The notes under the pieces are model-generated. The model made no database searches. It saw nothing but the letters and a program-made list of their open reading frames with translations, and was not told the origin of the DNA. Position numbers and translations under genes: made by a program. Source: Megascapheus bottae (lineage: Eukaryota > Chordata > Mammalia > Rodentia > Geomyidae). Taken from it: DNA of 64,000 nt. Below are positions 22,152-34,193 of this stretch, one piece after another. The first letter of the stretch is position 1. Every line of letters begins with the position of its first letter. The DNA lies in assembly GCA_024803745.1 (NCBI GenBank), contig JANJXV010000153.1, positions 496,001 to 560,000 of the forward strand, written 5' to 3'.

Positions 22152-25100
22152 CACTCAAAAGGAAATCAAGGAGATAAAGAAATCCATACATGATCAAAAT
22201 CAGGAGATGCAAGGCATCAAAAATGAACAATTAGAAGCAAGGGAGATAAAAAATAAAGTAGATAGCTTTGATAGCAGATTAGACAATGCAGAGGAGAGAA
22301 TTTCCGGGGCTGAAGACAATTTAGGTATTATAAAGAACAGAAAATGATTCAATCCAAATCTAGGAAATATGAGAGACAGCTTCAGGAGGTCAAGATACAA
22401 TTAGGAAGCCTAATTTAAGGCTAGTTGGTATTGAGGAGGGCGTGGAGAAAGAGGTCTATGGTATTGGAAATATACTTCAGGGAATCATCTCAGAGAATTT
22501 CCCAAATATCCAGAAGGGCAGGCCCATCCAGATACGAGAACCTTTTAGAACCCCAAACAGACCTGACCAGAAAAGAACATGCCACCGCCACATTGTGATC
22601 CGAACTGGATCAAGAGAAACGAAAGGAAAGATCCTAAAGGCAGCCAGGGAAAAGGGATCAGTAACCTATAAAGGCAAACCAATCAGAATAACCCCAGATT
22701 TCTCAGCAGAGACCATGCAAGCACGAAGTGACTGGACGCATATATGTCATGCCCTTAAATCAAATAACTACCAACCAAGAATACTGTAGCCAGCTAAGCT
22801 CTCATTCAAACTGAGGGGACAATAAAACATTCCATTCCAGGGAAAAGCTGCAACAATATGTCGAAACAAAACCAACACTACAGAGAATTCTCAACGATGC
22901 TCTATATATACAAACCAAAATAAATGCATTATAGGGAAAGAAATGGCACCTAAACAGCATACCATCTAAGGACCACAAGAACTGTCAAGACACAGGCCCT
23001 ACTAAAAGCTTTTAAAAATGGTAGGAACTAATAAATATCTCTCAATCCTAACTCTCAATATCAATGGACTTAACTCTCCAATTAAACGGCATAGGCTGTC
23101 TAGTTGGATCAAAAAGCAAGAGCCATGGTTCTGCTGTCTTCAAGAGACACATCTTAACCAAAAACAATCATCTTTTGAAAGTGAGAGGTTGGAATAAACT
23201 CTATCAAGCTAACTGCCCCCATAAACAGGCTGGAGTTGCCATCCTCATATCAGATACAATAGACTTCAAACTAAAATTAGTTAGAAAAGACAAAGAAGGT
23301 TACAACATACTAGTAAAGGGATCTTTCCTCCAGGAAGACATAACGATCCTAAATATTTACACACCCAATCCCGGAGCTCCAAACTTCATCAAGCAAATTT
23401 TACTTACACTGAAACCATACATAGATCGAAATACAGTGATTGTTGGTGAGGTTAACACACCACTCTCACCTATGCACAGATCAAGATGGCAAAAACTCAA
23501 AAGAGAAACCTTACAACTGAACAACTATATAGACCGACTAGATGTAACAGACATCTGCAGAATATTCCACCCAGTAACACCACAATATATGTTTTTCTCA
23601 GCCGCACATGGAACATTTTCCAAAATAGACCACATCTTAGGCCATAAAGCAAACCTGGACAGATTTAGAAACACTGAAATTATTCCATGCACACTCTCAG
23701 ACCATAAAGGCATCAAATTGGAGCTGAACACACATCTCCACCAAAGATGACCCTGTAACTCACGGAGACTGAACAACACATTGTTGAATCAAAAACAATG
23801 GGTAATCGAAGAGATCAGAACAAGTATCCAACTGTTTATGAAATTTAACAATAAGGAGCACACAAATATCAACTCCTTAGGGACACAACAAAGGCAGTAC
23901 TCAGGGGAAAATATATAGCGCTGAGTGCCTACAACAGCAAGTTGGAAAAATGGCAAACCAACTAGTTAATGTCTCACCTAAACCTCCTGGAAAAAGAGCA
24001 ACAAACCAACCCTAAACCCATTAGGAGAAAGCAAATTATTAAAATCAAAGCAGAATTAAATGATTTGTAATTAAAAAGAACTATAGAAAGTATCAACAAA
24101 ACAAGGAGTTGGTTCTTTGAAAGAATTAACAAAATTGACAAGCCCTTAGCAAATGTTACCAAAAAAAGAAGAGAGCATATCGAAAAAAACAAAATCGCAG
24201 ATGAAAATGGTAATATCACGACAGAAATTACCAAGATCCAGAATATCATGAGGGAATATTTCTCAAAATTTTACGCCAACAAATTTGAGAATCTAGAAGA
24301 AATGGATGAATTCCTCGACAATATTAACATACCCACACTGACCCAAGAAGAGCTAACCCAACTCAACAGGCCTATTTCAAGCTCTGAAATAGAAATGGAA
24401 ATAAGACAACTTCCACTTAAAAAGAGCCCAGGGCCAGATGGATTCACAGCTGAATTCTATAAGGTCTTCAAAGCAGAGCTCACACCAATACTCCTCAAGC
24501 TCTTCAACGAAATTGAAAATGAATGTTCTTTACCAAACTCATTCTGTGAAGCCAGTATATCCCTCATCCCCAAACCAGACAGAGATTCATCAAAGAAAGA
24601 GATCTATAGACCCATTTCTTTGATGAACCTCGATGCAAAACTTCTCAACAAAATACTGGCCAACCTTCTACAACAACTCATCAAAAAATTATACACTATG
24701 ATCAAACTGGATTCATCACAGGGAGGCAAAGCTGGTTCAACATACACAAATCAATTAATATAATTCAACACATCAACAGGAGCAGGGATAAAATCACATG
24801 ATTGTCTCAATAGATGCGGAAAAGGCATTTGACAACATCCAGAACCCCTTTATCTTAAAAGATGTGGAGAAACTAGGAATCCATGGAACATTTCTGAATG
24901 TAATAAAGGCTGTGTATGAGAAACCCACTGCCAGTATTATACTTAATGGTGAAAATCTAAACCCATTCCGTCTAAAATCAGGAACGAGACAAGGATGCCC
25001 ACTCTCTCCACTCCTTTTTAACATAGTACTAGAATTCCTAGGCAGTGCAATAAGGCAAGAAGCAAGCATAAAGGGGATCCAAGAGGAGAATGAGGAAATA

Positions 25101-26277
25101 AAAATATCCCTGTTTGCAGATGACATGATTTTGTATTTAAAGAATCCTATAGACTCTACTCCCAAGTTCTTTGAGCTGATTCAAAGCTTTGGAAGGGTAG
25201 CAGGCCATAAAATCAACCCTCACAAATCAACTGCCTTACTTTACGCCAACACTGAGAGGAACGAGGCAATAATCAGGAAAGAAATTCCTTTCACAATAGC
25301 CTCAAAGAAAATAAAGTACCTAGCAGTTAGATTAACTAAGAATGTGAAGACCGTTTAGATGAAAACTTTAAAACCATAAAAAAGGAAATTAAAATAGAAC
25401 TAAGGAAATGGAAAAACCTCCCATGCTCCTGGATTGGAAGAATCAACATTGTGAAAATGACAATCTTGCCAAGGGCTATCTACAAATTCAATGTAATACC
25501 AATCAACATCCCAATGTCATTCTTTAAAGAAATAGAAGAGGCAATTCTTAGCAGAAAGAACAGCGCTGGAAGAATTTCAATTCCAAACTTAAGACTCTAT
25601 TACAGAGCTATAATTCTCAAAACAGCTTGGTACTGGCACAAGAACAGGCCTGAAGTCCAATGGAGTAGAACTGCGGACCCAGATATTAAACCACAGACCT
25701 ATGGCCACCTAATCTTTGACAAGGGAGCCAAAAAAATAGAATGGAAGAAAGATAGCCTCTTCAACAAGTTTTGCTGGCAGAACTGATTAAACACCTGCAG
25801 AAAACTAAAGTTGTATCCTTCTTTGTCACCTTGAACTAGAATTAACTCCAAATGGATCAAAGACCTGGAGGTGAAAGCTGACACACTGAAAAGTTTACAG
25901 GAAGGAATAGGAGATACACTAGGCCTCCTTGGCACAGGTCGAAACTTTCTTAATAAGGACCAAGAATCACAACAAATCAGAGAAAGGCTGGATAAGTGGG
26001 ACTGCATTAAAGTGCAAAGCTTTTGTATGGCAACGGATATAGCTAGTAAACTAATCAGGAAGCCTACAGAGTGGGAGAAGATCTTCACCACCCAAACAAC
26101 GGACAAAGGCCTCATATCTAAAATATATCAACAACTCAAAAAATTGAATCACTCCAAAACTAACCTCCAAAGTAACACCCATCCCATTAAAAATAGGCCA
26201 AAGACTTAAAGAGAGTCTTCTCTGAAGAAGGAACAAAAATGGCCTATAGACACATGAAGAAATGCTCCACATCTCTG
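22152..26277 (+). mobile_element. LINE-1 unit 2: ORF1 second half plus ORF2 to near its end; defective
   Basis: Starts in the middle of ORF1 (CACTCAAAAGG, equivalent to 18772), so it has no 5' region. The ORF1 remainder ends at the shared TAG (22787-22789). ORF2 carries the A-run frameshift (23160-23164), the shared TAG (23963-23965), the RT open stretch 24248-24763, the open frame 24798-25358 with FADD near 25120, and then the thumb/C-terminal region with several frameshifts. It ends at ATCTCTG (26277), joined to an L1 5' region without a 3'UTR or tail. Confidence 0.93.
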
Positions 26278-28180
26278 CTCATCTTTCAACCCTTATACTG
26301 CACGGATCTACACTTGATGGCTGTTGAGCAATATTGTATATGTAGGTGGTTAATTATTCTCTAGGCTCAGAGGGACTTAAAGACAATAGAGATTGGATTG
26401 AGAGGCTTATTGTTTGGGGTATAAATAGCTTATCAGTGGTTGTATTAGGCTGGTCTGTAAGTGCACAAAAAGAAAGAGTGATAATACCAATCAAAACTTG
26501 TGAACATCTAGTGTCTGCCAGCTACAGAGGTCTAGGTTGGTTATATCTGAAAAACTATAATCGTATTTAGTAGTAATCTTGCTCCCATTTTCAAATGGGC
26601 AGAACAAGAAACTCAAGAAAAATGTCAAATCAAGAATCAACATCACCCACCCAATGCAAACAGACAATGGAACAGTCACTGGCAAACCTAGACCAGAGTC
26701 CTCCAAGTGCTACACAAATGCAATTGATAAACATCATTAATGGAAAACGTGAAAATATAAAGAAAGAGATAATGGAGGAAGCCATAGATGAACAAGAGGA
26801 AAGCAAAAACAAGGTGATAAGTGAAAAAGAAGAAGCCATAAAGGAGGCCATAATAAAGGTTTTTCAAAGAAAGATCGATGAATTCATAGAATCCCCAAAT
26901 AAAAACTGGACCAAACTCCAGCAAATGTCCAAAGAAAATAAAGCTACTGAGCTAACCACTCAAAAGGAAATCAAGGAGATAAAGAAATCCATACATGATC
27001 AAAATCAGGAGATGCAAGGCATCAAAAATGAACAATTAGAAGCAAGGGAGATGAAAAATAAAGTAGATAGCTTTGATAGCAGGTTAGACAATGCAGAGGA
27101 GAGAATTTCCGGGGCTGAAGATAATTTAGTTATTATAGAGAAAGAACAGAAAATGAGTCAATCCAAATCTAGGAAATATGAGAGAGCGCTTAAGGAGGTC
27201 CAAGATGCAATTAGGAAGCCTAAATTAAGGCTAGTTGGTCTTGAGGAGGGCGTGGAGAAAGAGGTCAATGGTATTGGAAATATACTTCAGGGAATCATCT
27301 CAGAGAATTTCCCAAATATCCAGAAGGGCAGGCCCATCCAGATACGAGAACCTTTTAGAACCCCATACAGACCTGACCAGAAAAGAACATGCTACCGCCA
27401 CATTGTGATCCGTACTGGATCAATAGAAACGAAAGGAAAGATCCTAAAAGCAGCCAGGGAAAAGGGATCAGTAACCTATAAAGGCAAACCAATCAGAATG
27501 ACCCCAGATTTCTCAGCAGAGACCATGCAAGCACGAAGTGACTGGAAGCATATATGTCATGCCCTTAAATCAAATAACTACCAACCAAGTATACTGTAGC
27601 CAGCTCAGCTCTCATTCATAACTGAGGGAACAATAAAAACATTCCATTCCAGAGAAAAGCTGCAACAATATGTCGAAACAAAAATAAACACTACAGAGAA
27701 TTCTCAAAGATGCTCTATACATAGAAAACCAAAATAAATGCAATATAGGGAAAGAAATGGCACCTAAACAGCATACCATCTAAGGACCACAAGAACTGTC
27801 AAGACACAGGCACTACTAAAAGCTTTTAAAAATGGTAGGAACTAATAAATATCTCTCAATCCTAACTCTCAGTATCAATGGACTTAACTCTCCAATTAAA
27901 CGGCATAGGCTGTCTAGTTGGATCAAAAAGCAAGAGCCATCGTTCTGCTGTCTTCAAGAGACACATCTTACCCAAAAACAATCATCTTTTGAAAGTGAGA
28001 GGTTGGAATAAACTCTATCAAGCTAACTGCCCCCATAAACAGGCTGGAGTTGCCATCCTCATATCAGATAAAATAGACTTCAAACTAAAATTAGTAAGAA
28101 AAGACAAAGAAGGTTACTATATACCACTAACGGGATCTTTCCTCCAGGAAGACATAACTATCCTAAATATTTACACACCC
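26278..28180 (+). mobile_element. LINE-1 unit 3: 5' region, intact ORF1, ORF2 start
   Basis: Begins within the L1 5' region (TCTTTCAACCC) at the end of unit 2. It carries ORF1 and the first part of the ORF2 endonuclease (27878-28180), with the same A-run frameshift at 27974-27978. It stops abruptly after TTTACACACCC and unrelated DNA follows. There is no 3'UTR or poly(A), so it is not a normal insertion end. Confidence 0.92.
26595..27599 (+). CDS. L1 ORF1p, open for 334 codons
   Basis: The only uninterrupted ORF1 in the window. Residues 1-35 are a basic/Ser-Thr-rich N-terminus. Residues about 40-190 are a Lys/Glu-rich coiled coil (trimerisation region). Then comes an RRM starting near LRLVGLEEGVEKEV, and a C-terminal domain with RHIVIRTGSIETKGKIL and SVTYKGKPIRMTPDFSAET. 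These are hallmarks of mammalian L1 ORF1p, which binds L1 RNA in cytoplasmic particles. It ends at a TAG (27597-27599) located before the PAQLSFITEG segment that normally completes the domain, so the product would be some 50-60 residues short. The matching ORF2 is broken. Confidence 0.85.
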   Translation: MGRTRNSRKMSNQESTSPTQCKQTMEQSLANLDQSPPSATQMQLINIINGKRENIKKEIMEEAIDEQEESKNKVISEKEEAIKEAIIKVFQRKIDEFIESPNKNWTKLQQMSKENKATELTTQKEIKEIKKSIHDQNQEMQGIKNEQLEAREMKNKVDSFDSRLDNAEERISGAEDNLVIIEKEQKMSQSKSRKYERALKEVQDAIRKPKLRLVGLEEGVEKEVNGIGNILQGIISENFPNIQKGRPIQIREPFRTPYRPDQKRTCYRHIVIRTGSIETKGKILKAAREKGSVTYKGKPIRMTPDFSAETMQARSDWKHICHALKSNNYQPSIL

Positions 28181-28620
28181 TTTTGAAGATTCTCAAAAGA
28201 TTGAAGATTCTGCCAGTGTAAGTTAGATTCCGGCATTGATATTAAATAATGCAATGAGTAGGGATTTATATTTGAAATATCACTGTTGACAAAAGCTAAC
28301 ACACATTTGCTTAGTAATTGCTTTTGATTTTCCAAGAAGTTCAGTACAAGCTAACATGTGTGGCATATATCGACTGGGAGAAATGATTCAGAATATGTGA
28401 CTCATTTGAACAGGAGTCAGTGAAAGATACAGAAGCAGGATACCCATATTGTGATAATTTGTATCTTTTTCATATTTTGTGTTTGTTATTAATTCCATTT
28501 GTAGTGTAAATTTCTAGGTAAAAACTTTTAAAATATTTCCAAACAATTTATTTCAACAGCAAAAAAACCATTTATATGCCTGATAAAATTCACAGAATCC
28601 AAATTTTTCCATATTATTTT
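28181..28620. other. AT-rich DNA, no feature seen
   Basis: No open frame, repeat or splice structure recognised between the broken end of L1 unit 3 and the next SINE. Confidence 0.6.
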
Positions 28621-29175
28621 TTGTTTTTTGTTTTTTTTTGGTGGGTCATAGATCTTGAACTCAGCCTGGGCACTATCCCTGAGCTCTTCAGCTCCAGGCT
28701 ACCACCTTACCCTGGAGCCAAGCCCCACTTCCAATTTTCTAAAAGTAAATTGGAGATAAGAGTCTCAGGTCTTTTTGTGCCAGGATGGCTTTAAACCTTG
28801 ATCCTCAGATCTCAGCCTCCTGAGTAGCTAGGATTATAGAAGTGAGCCACCACCCCATCATGCTCAGCTTTCTGGTTTTTTTTTAAACAAGCCCTTTGGC
28901 TGGAACTCGGTCTGAGCACTGTCCTTCAGCTTTCCTCAAGCCTAGTGATATTCTACTTGAGCCACAGCACTACTTCTGGTTTTTTCTGTGTATGTGGTAC
29001 TGCGGAATTGAACCTTCGTCTTCATACAAGCACTCTACAACTATGCCAAACTCCCAGCCCCTCCACATTAGTTTTTATGATAGATCTTTCCATGCATCCA
29101 GGTTGGCTAGAAATCCTTCTTGAGTTTCCCAAGATCAGGGAGTATAGGTGTGTCCCATCCTGTGTGGCTACATAA
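28621..29175 (-). repeat. Antisense SINE cluster
   Basis: 28621-28870 is an antisense 7SL-head/Geo dimer (GAGCTCTTCAGCTCCAGGCT ... TCCTGAGTAGCTAGGATTA). 28878-29065 is an antisense IDL-Geo dimer. 29080-29175 is an antisense SINE-like remnant. Confidence 0.82.
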
Positions 29176-29920
29176 GCATTGTTTAGGGTACAGTTCTCTC
29201 CATTCTACCCATCTAGAGCAATTTTCATCTTCCATGTATAATCATTAAACATTCAGCTCCTGTTCCTCTCTACTCCATTCTCTGGAAACATCCTGCTTTT
29301 TGGCTCTAAGGGTTTGTTGATCCTTGGAAGCTCTGGAAGGAAAAACATACCCTAGCTCTTCCTTTATGACTGCTGTATTTTTAGTTTACTGTAATCAAGA
29401 TTCATCTGTAAAATATAGTAAAATGTTCTTCCTTTTCAATGCATTGTTTTGCATATTTCTACCTTTTGATTATTATTAATAGTTGTGAATGGATTCTCCA
29501 CATATTTGTTCTAGTCTCTGCTTTCTCTTCCGTTAGGTACAAATCTAGAAATAGAAGTGTTGGACCATATTTCCATGTAATTCTATATTTAGTACTTTTT
29601 TAGCACTCTCCACGCAATTTTTGATTGTTTTATATTCCTTGTAGAACTATTCCAAAGTTCTACTTCTTCTCACTACCTTCCCAGTAATAGTTAGACTTTG
29701 AAAGTTGTTTTTTTGTATGTGTGCATGTGTGTGTGTTTGTGTGTGTGTATGTGGATCTTTTTGTTTAAAATTATATTTATATTAACATATTTAAAGTAAT
29801 GATTTCATTGTAATTTTAATTTTTCTCATGACTGTTAATATTGAACTTCTTTCTACATTTTGAACTACTATTTCTATATATTCTTTTTAGAAAATCCTCT
29901 CCAATCTCCAATTTTTTCCC
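29176..29920. other. AT-rich DNA, no gene seen
   Basis: Contains a short (GT)n-like run at 29719-29752 but no gene, splice pattern or clear repeat family that I recognise. Confidence 0.55.
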
Positions 29921-30010
29921 TTTTTTTGTGGGGTAGTGGGGAAAGTCATGGGGCTTGGACCTTGGGCAGTGAGCTCTTTAGTTTAAGGCTATTGTCCTAC
30001 CCTGAGTATT
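29921..30010 (-). repeat. Antisense SINE fragment
   Basis: Resembles an antisense Geo part (GGGCTTGGACCTTGGGCAG). Confidence 0.55.
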
Positions 30011-30142
30011 GCCCCTCAGTTCTTCTGCTCACAGCTCCCTACCCCTCTTCTCATTATATACAGAACAAAGGACATCCTCAGACTTTTTGAAAAAGTAAAA
30101 CATACAGTAAATTTGTAGTATACAACAGCAAGAAATAAATTT

Positions 30143-30378
30143 CTTGCCAGGTGCAGTGACTTCTACCTGTGATCCTAGCTACTCAGATATCAGGCTGATA
30201 TCTAAAGATTTGGTTCAAAGCCAGCCTGGGCATTAGAAAGTCTATGAGACTCTCATCTACAGTTAACCACTAGAATATGGGAAATGGCACTGTGGCTTCA
30301 TAGGTAGGGTGATAGCCTTGAGTTGAAGAGCTCAGGACAGTGCCCAGGCCCAGAGTTCAAGCCTTACAAATCACCCAG
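30143..30378 (+). repeat. SINE, 7SL/B1-like head plus Geo tail
   Basis: Head CTGTGATCCTAGCTACTCAG, bridge AGTTAACCACTAG, Geo GATAGCCTTGAGTTGAAGAG, A-rich tail. Confidence 0.85.
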
Positions 30379-30654
30379 CCAAAAAAAAGAAAAAAAAGTT
30401 TCTTCCCCAAGTGATTATTATGCCAGACATAGAACATTAACATTCTGGGTGTACTTCACAGTATTATTAATTGATACCCTAAGATTTTGCAATATTCTCA
30501 CAGTACCAGCATATGTCATCATATAATGTAGTTCCTTTTCAATGGAATAATTCCATTTATAACCTAAATCTACTCCCCCGACTTATTTTTGTCGATACCA
30601 CAATTGCTCTACCATGATATGCCACAAGCCATTAAACATTTTATGGTGGGTAAT

Positions 30655-30850
30655 TGGAAAGGAGTCTCATGGAATTTTTTGCTAGGTTGGCTTTGAACCA
30701 TGGTCCTCAGATGTCAGTCTCCTGAGTAGCTAGGATGACAGGCGTGAGCCACCAACACCTGGCTTGCCTTTTTATTTTTTTGTGGGTCTTGGGACTTGAA
30801 CTCTGGGCCTAGGCACCATACCTAAGCTTTTCAGGTCAATATTTCATGTA
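30655..30850 (-). repeat. Antisense SINE (7SL head, then Geo part)
   Basis: 30655-30765 has TCCTGAGTAGCTAGGATGAC in antisense orientation. 30775-30850 has antisense Geo features (GACTTGAACTCTGGGCC). It lies about 110 bases upstream of the KRAB exon. Confidence 0.75.
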
Positions 30851-30936
30851 AGTCTAAACATTTAAGTAAAGGAATACAATTCCAACAAAAAAAAGAATAA
30901 AATTCCAGACATGGTGTGTTTATAACTCAGTGCTAA

Positions 30937-31176
<240 letters not shown>

Positions 31177-31424
31177 TAAATGAAAGATTCCAGGCCCTGA
31201 GAAGTATTATTACTTTCTAAAGAAAACCTAAGGTAATTTTGTACTCATTCTTCAGGATACCTTCAGGATACTTTGACAACAGTTCTAAATTATGTTTCCT
31301 CTAATGGAGACGGCATTCCAAACTTACACAGTAATTGTAAGTGGATAAACCATCCAGAATAGAATATATATCATTATTGGAAATAGGATCTACAAATCAC
31401 TAAACAGTGAGTTTATAATGGAAA

Positions 31425-31690
31425 CCTGGCACTAGGTGCAATGTTTCATGCCTGTAATCTTAAAATATTCAGGAGGAAGAAATCTAAGAATTCTAATTTG
31501 AAGCCAGCAATGGCATAAAAATTGCCATGAAACTCTATAACTCCAAGTAACCCCTCAAAAATGTTAGTGGAGTGTCAAGAGTTTGACTTTGTGGTTGAGT
31601 GCTTGCCTAGCATGCATGAAGACCTATGCATGTAAGTGGAGTTGGGACTCAAACTGGTATTTTTCTAGCCTTGAGCAAGACAGCTAAGTT
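31425..31690 (+). repeat. SINE fragments in a KRAB-ZNF intron
   Basis: 31425-31560 resembles a degenerate 7SL head (CCTGTAATCTTAAAATATTC). 31565-31640 resembles an ID left part (GTTGAGTGCTTGCCTAGC). Confidence 0.65.
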
Positions 31691-31853
31691 TATGCCATAC
31701 AAAATGAATCCAGAGCTGGGGAAAAGTCAACCATGGAGCCAGTGAGAAATGAGAAAAAAGATTTAAACAGTAACTTGTGAGTAGGATGTCTGCGAAATTA
31801 AAGAAATGATGACACAGCATAAGCAATAATTCTCTACTGTTTCTAATTTACAG

Positions 31854-31943
31854 GGCCCTGTGTTCCCAAACCTGTATTAATTGGCAAGCTAGACCACTGT
31901 GCAGAACTCTGGATAGGAAATTCCTCTGACAAGAATATCACAG
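31854..31943 (+). pseudogene. Second KRAB exon (B-box-like)
   Basis: Preceded by TTTACAG and followed by GTGAGTG. In phase with the A exon it reads VPKPVLIGKLDHCAELWIG, resembling the KRAB B-box pattern 'SKPDVI.KLEQG.EPW'. The exon is 90 bases long and joins in frame to the spacer exon at 34415. Confidence 0.85.
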
Positions 31944-32104
31944 GTGAGTGAATTCATCTTCATATTGATGTTGGAGCCAGAGCCCCATTGGTTAGTTCAT
32001 GTTGTGATGTACTGAGCAATAATATTCTTAGTTACCCTAAATCCTGTGTGGAACCTATGGAATTCTTTGTGAATGAATCAAGAATCATTTCATTTTCCCA
32101 ATCC

Positions 32105-32242
32105 TATGCTTGGTCCTTGGGTTTTCTCAAGGCTAGCTCTCTACTTCTTGAGTCATAGCACCACTTCTGGCTTTTTCTTTGTATGTAGTACCAAGGAACT
32201 GAACCAGGTCTTTGTGCATGCTAGCCCAAACCCCCGGCACCA
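32105..32242 (-). repeat. Antisense IDL-Geo SINE fragment
   Basis: Reads antisense Geo (CTCTACTTCTTGAGTCATAG) and antisense ID (CTTTGTGCATGCTAG) in the large KRAB-ZNF intron. Confidence 0.72.
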
Positions 32243-32331
32243 AGAATCATAGGGTGATATGATGAATTCTATGTGGCAGTAGAGTTAAAGTTAGATTTCT
32301 CTGTAGAAATCACTGTGAAACAAACTAAAAT

Positions 32332-32565
32332 GAGAAAGCCATGAGCCCGTGGCTCATGCCTGTAATCCTAGCTACTTAGGAGGCTGAGATCTGAGGATCA
32401 AGGTTCAAAGACTGACCTATCACAAAAACACCTTAGACTCTTCTCTCCAATGAACCAATAGAAAATGGGAAGTGGGGTTGAGTCTAAAGACATAGGGCAG
32501 TAGCCTTGAGTTGAAGAGCTCAGGAAGAACAGCCAGGTCTAGAATTCAAGTCCCATGACTGCAAA
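32332..32565 (+). repeat. SINE, 7SL/B1-like head plus Geo tail
   Basis: Head CCTGTAATCCTAGCTACTTA, Geo GTAGCCTTGAGTTGAAGAGC. Its 3' tail runs directly into the (AAAG)n repeat. Confidence 0.87.
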
Positions 32566-32567
32566 AC

Positions 32568-32639
<72 letters not shown>

Positions 32640-32684
32640 GAGAAAGAAAGAAAGAGAGAGAGAAAGAAAGAAAGAAAGAAAGAG

Positions 32685-32742
<58 letters not shown>

Positions 32743-32761
32743 GAAGGAAGGAAGGAAGGAA

Positions 32762-32807
<46 letters not shown>

Positions 32808-32838
32808 GGGAAGAAAGAGGGTAGGAAGGAAGGAAGGA

Positions 32839-32890
<52 letters not shown>
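32566..32890 (+). repeat. (AAAG)n microsatellite
   Basis: About 320 bases of AAAG/AAGG/AGAG units. The long open frames on both strands are repeat artefacts. Confidence 0.98.
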
Positions 32891-33024
32891 ATTATATTTC
32901 ATTTCTTTAAAACTAAGACTATAAATGATTGAGCAAACAAGGAATAAGTCAGGGCATTATTCTCTGATAAGGATAATATCTTTTTGCTGGTAGGAAGAGA
33001 CTGGTATTCAGAACCAGACCTTTC

Positions 33025-33212
33025 CACCAGAAATTGAGCCTAATGGTAGAGTGCTTGCCTAGCATGCACAAAGACACAGGTTTGATTGCTTATTACCACA
33101 TACATAGAAAAAGCCAGAAGTAATGACTTCATTGGTAGGGTTCTAGTCTTGAGAAAACCCAAGGACAGTGGTTAGGTCCCAAGTTCAAACCCAGGAATGG
33201 AAGGGAAAAAAA
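33025..33212 (+). repeat. IDL-Geo SINE
   Basis: ID part GGTAGAGTGCTTGCCTAGC, then Geo part GGTTCTAGTCTTGAGAAAAC and CCCAGGAATGGAAG. Confidence 0.87.
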
Positions 33213-33514
33213 ACAACAAAGTTTCAATCAACATAAGAAAATTAACTAGACAATGAGCTGGAGATTTTCTGGTCTTCCATGGTTCTAAGGGACAGGAGTG
33301 TTAGAAAAGGAATTTTTATAAGACTTCAAATGGAAAGAAATAAATTTCAAAATTCCCACAAATACTTAAATTGAGACTTTAGTGAGAAGTTGTAACTGAA
33401 GGGATATAGGTGTAAGTCCTTACAAGCCAACAGACATATACACCAAACTTGTGGCCGCTGAATCTAGAAAAATTCGTGTTCCTCACTTAATGGTTAATAA
33501 GCAAACAGCATTGA

Positions 33515-33690
33515 AACTGGCTAAGGTAATCCTATCTGCTACTCAGGACCTGAGACTCTTATCTGTAGTTAACTCTTGAAAAGAGGAAGTGGGGCTGTAG
33601 CTCAAGGATAGTGGTTATAGTCTTCTGCTGAAGTGTTCAGGGACAGGGCCGAGGCCTATGAACTACAAAAAAAACAAAAGAAAAGAAAAG
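33515..33690 (+). repeat. SINE, truncated 7SL head plus Geo tail
   Basis: Begins with a shortened head (TAATCCTATCTGCTACTCAG). The Geo part carries GGCTGTAGCTCAAGGATAG and an (AAAAG)-rich tail. Confidence 0.7.
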
Positions 33691-33884
33691 AAAGTTTTAA
33701 AAAGATGCAAAACAGCACAATATTTAGATTATTTCTCAAAAATAAAAGAAAGGCAGCTATACCTCAATGTATAAACAAAACAGTATTTGAAAAAAAACAG
33801 CTGCAGGTATATTATAGGTAGTACTCAGCTTAAAACTGTAGCAATACATAGATGGGTAATTTCAATAAATATTTCCTGTGATAT

Positions 33885-33897
33885 AAAAAGAGAACTA
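33885..33897 (+). repeat. Target-site duplication, left copy
   Basis: AAAAAGAGAACTA. The identical 13 bases recur at 34194-34206, flanking the tRNA-half/L1 insertion. Confidence 0.85.
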
Positions 33898-33900
33898 TTA

Positions 33901-33938
33901 TATAAGTACCGCGCTCTAACCGATTGCGCCACTGGAGC
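33901..33938 (-). pseudogene. 5' half of tRNA-Ile(UAU), retro-inserted
   Basis: The reverse complement of these 38 bases reads as the 5' half of a tRNA-Ile(UAU). It begins exactly at tRNA base 1 (GCTCCAGTGGCGC), passes the D-loop (AATCGGTTA) and stops in the anticodon loop after CTTATA (about base 37). The 3' half is absent. One D-stem base differs from the sequence I remember for this tRNA. It lies antisense to, and one base away from, an L1 3' end, inside one target-site duplication. It cannot be a working tRNA gene. The tRNA identity is recalled from family knowledge, not from a search. Confidence 0.8.
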
Positions 33939-33939
33939 A

Positions 33940-34193
33940 CTCCTTTGCTGTCCCTTGGTTATCTCATATTGGTATAGTATCTCACTTTGTCATCTGATTT
34001 ATTGAATTTATTTGTATTTGGATATTTGAAATTTGATAGGGAAGGGAGGAAAATCAAGACGGTGGGGGGTTTGGGGGGGAAGGGATACGGGTACCAAGAC
34101 ATGTGAAAGGGTATCAATGTATGTGAATTAATGCACCTTCTATCTTGCCAATATCATGTAACCCTTTTACTAATTACAATTAAAAAAATACAA
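33940..34193 (+). mobile_element. LINE-1 3'UTR fragment with tail, fused to the tRNA half
   Basis: Matches the L1 3' end seen at 53490-53737 (CTCCTTTGCTGTCCCTTGG, then the G-rich tract and the AATTACAAT(T)AAAA end). It is severely 5'-truncated to about 250 bases. It ends in an A-rich tail followed directly by the right target-site duplicate. Confidence 0.88.

Noticed and set aside
32555..32902. Long open frames on both strands (Lys/Glu/Arg and Phe/Leu/Ser repeats)
   Set aside because: They are translations of the (AAAG)n microsatellite, not genes.
33901..33938. Functional tRNA gene
   Set aside because: Only the 5' half is present; there is no 3' half or acceptor-stem partner.
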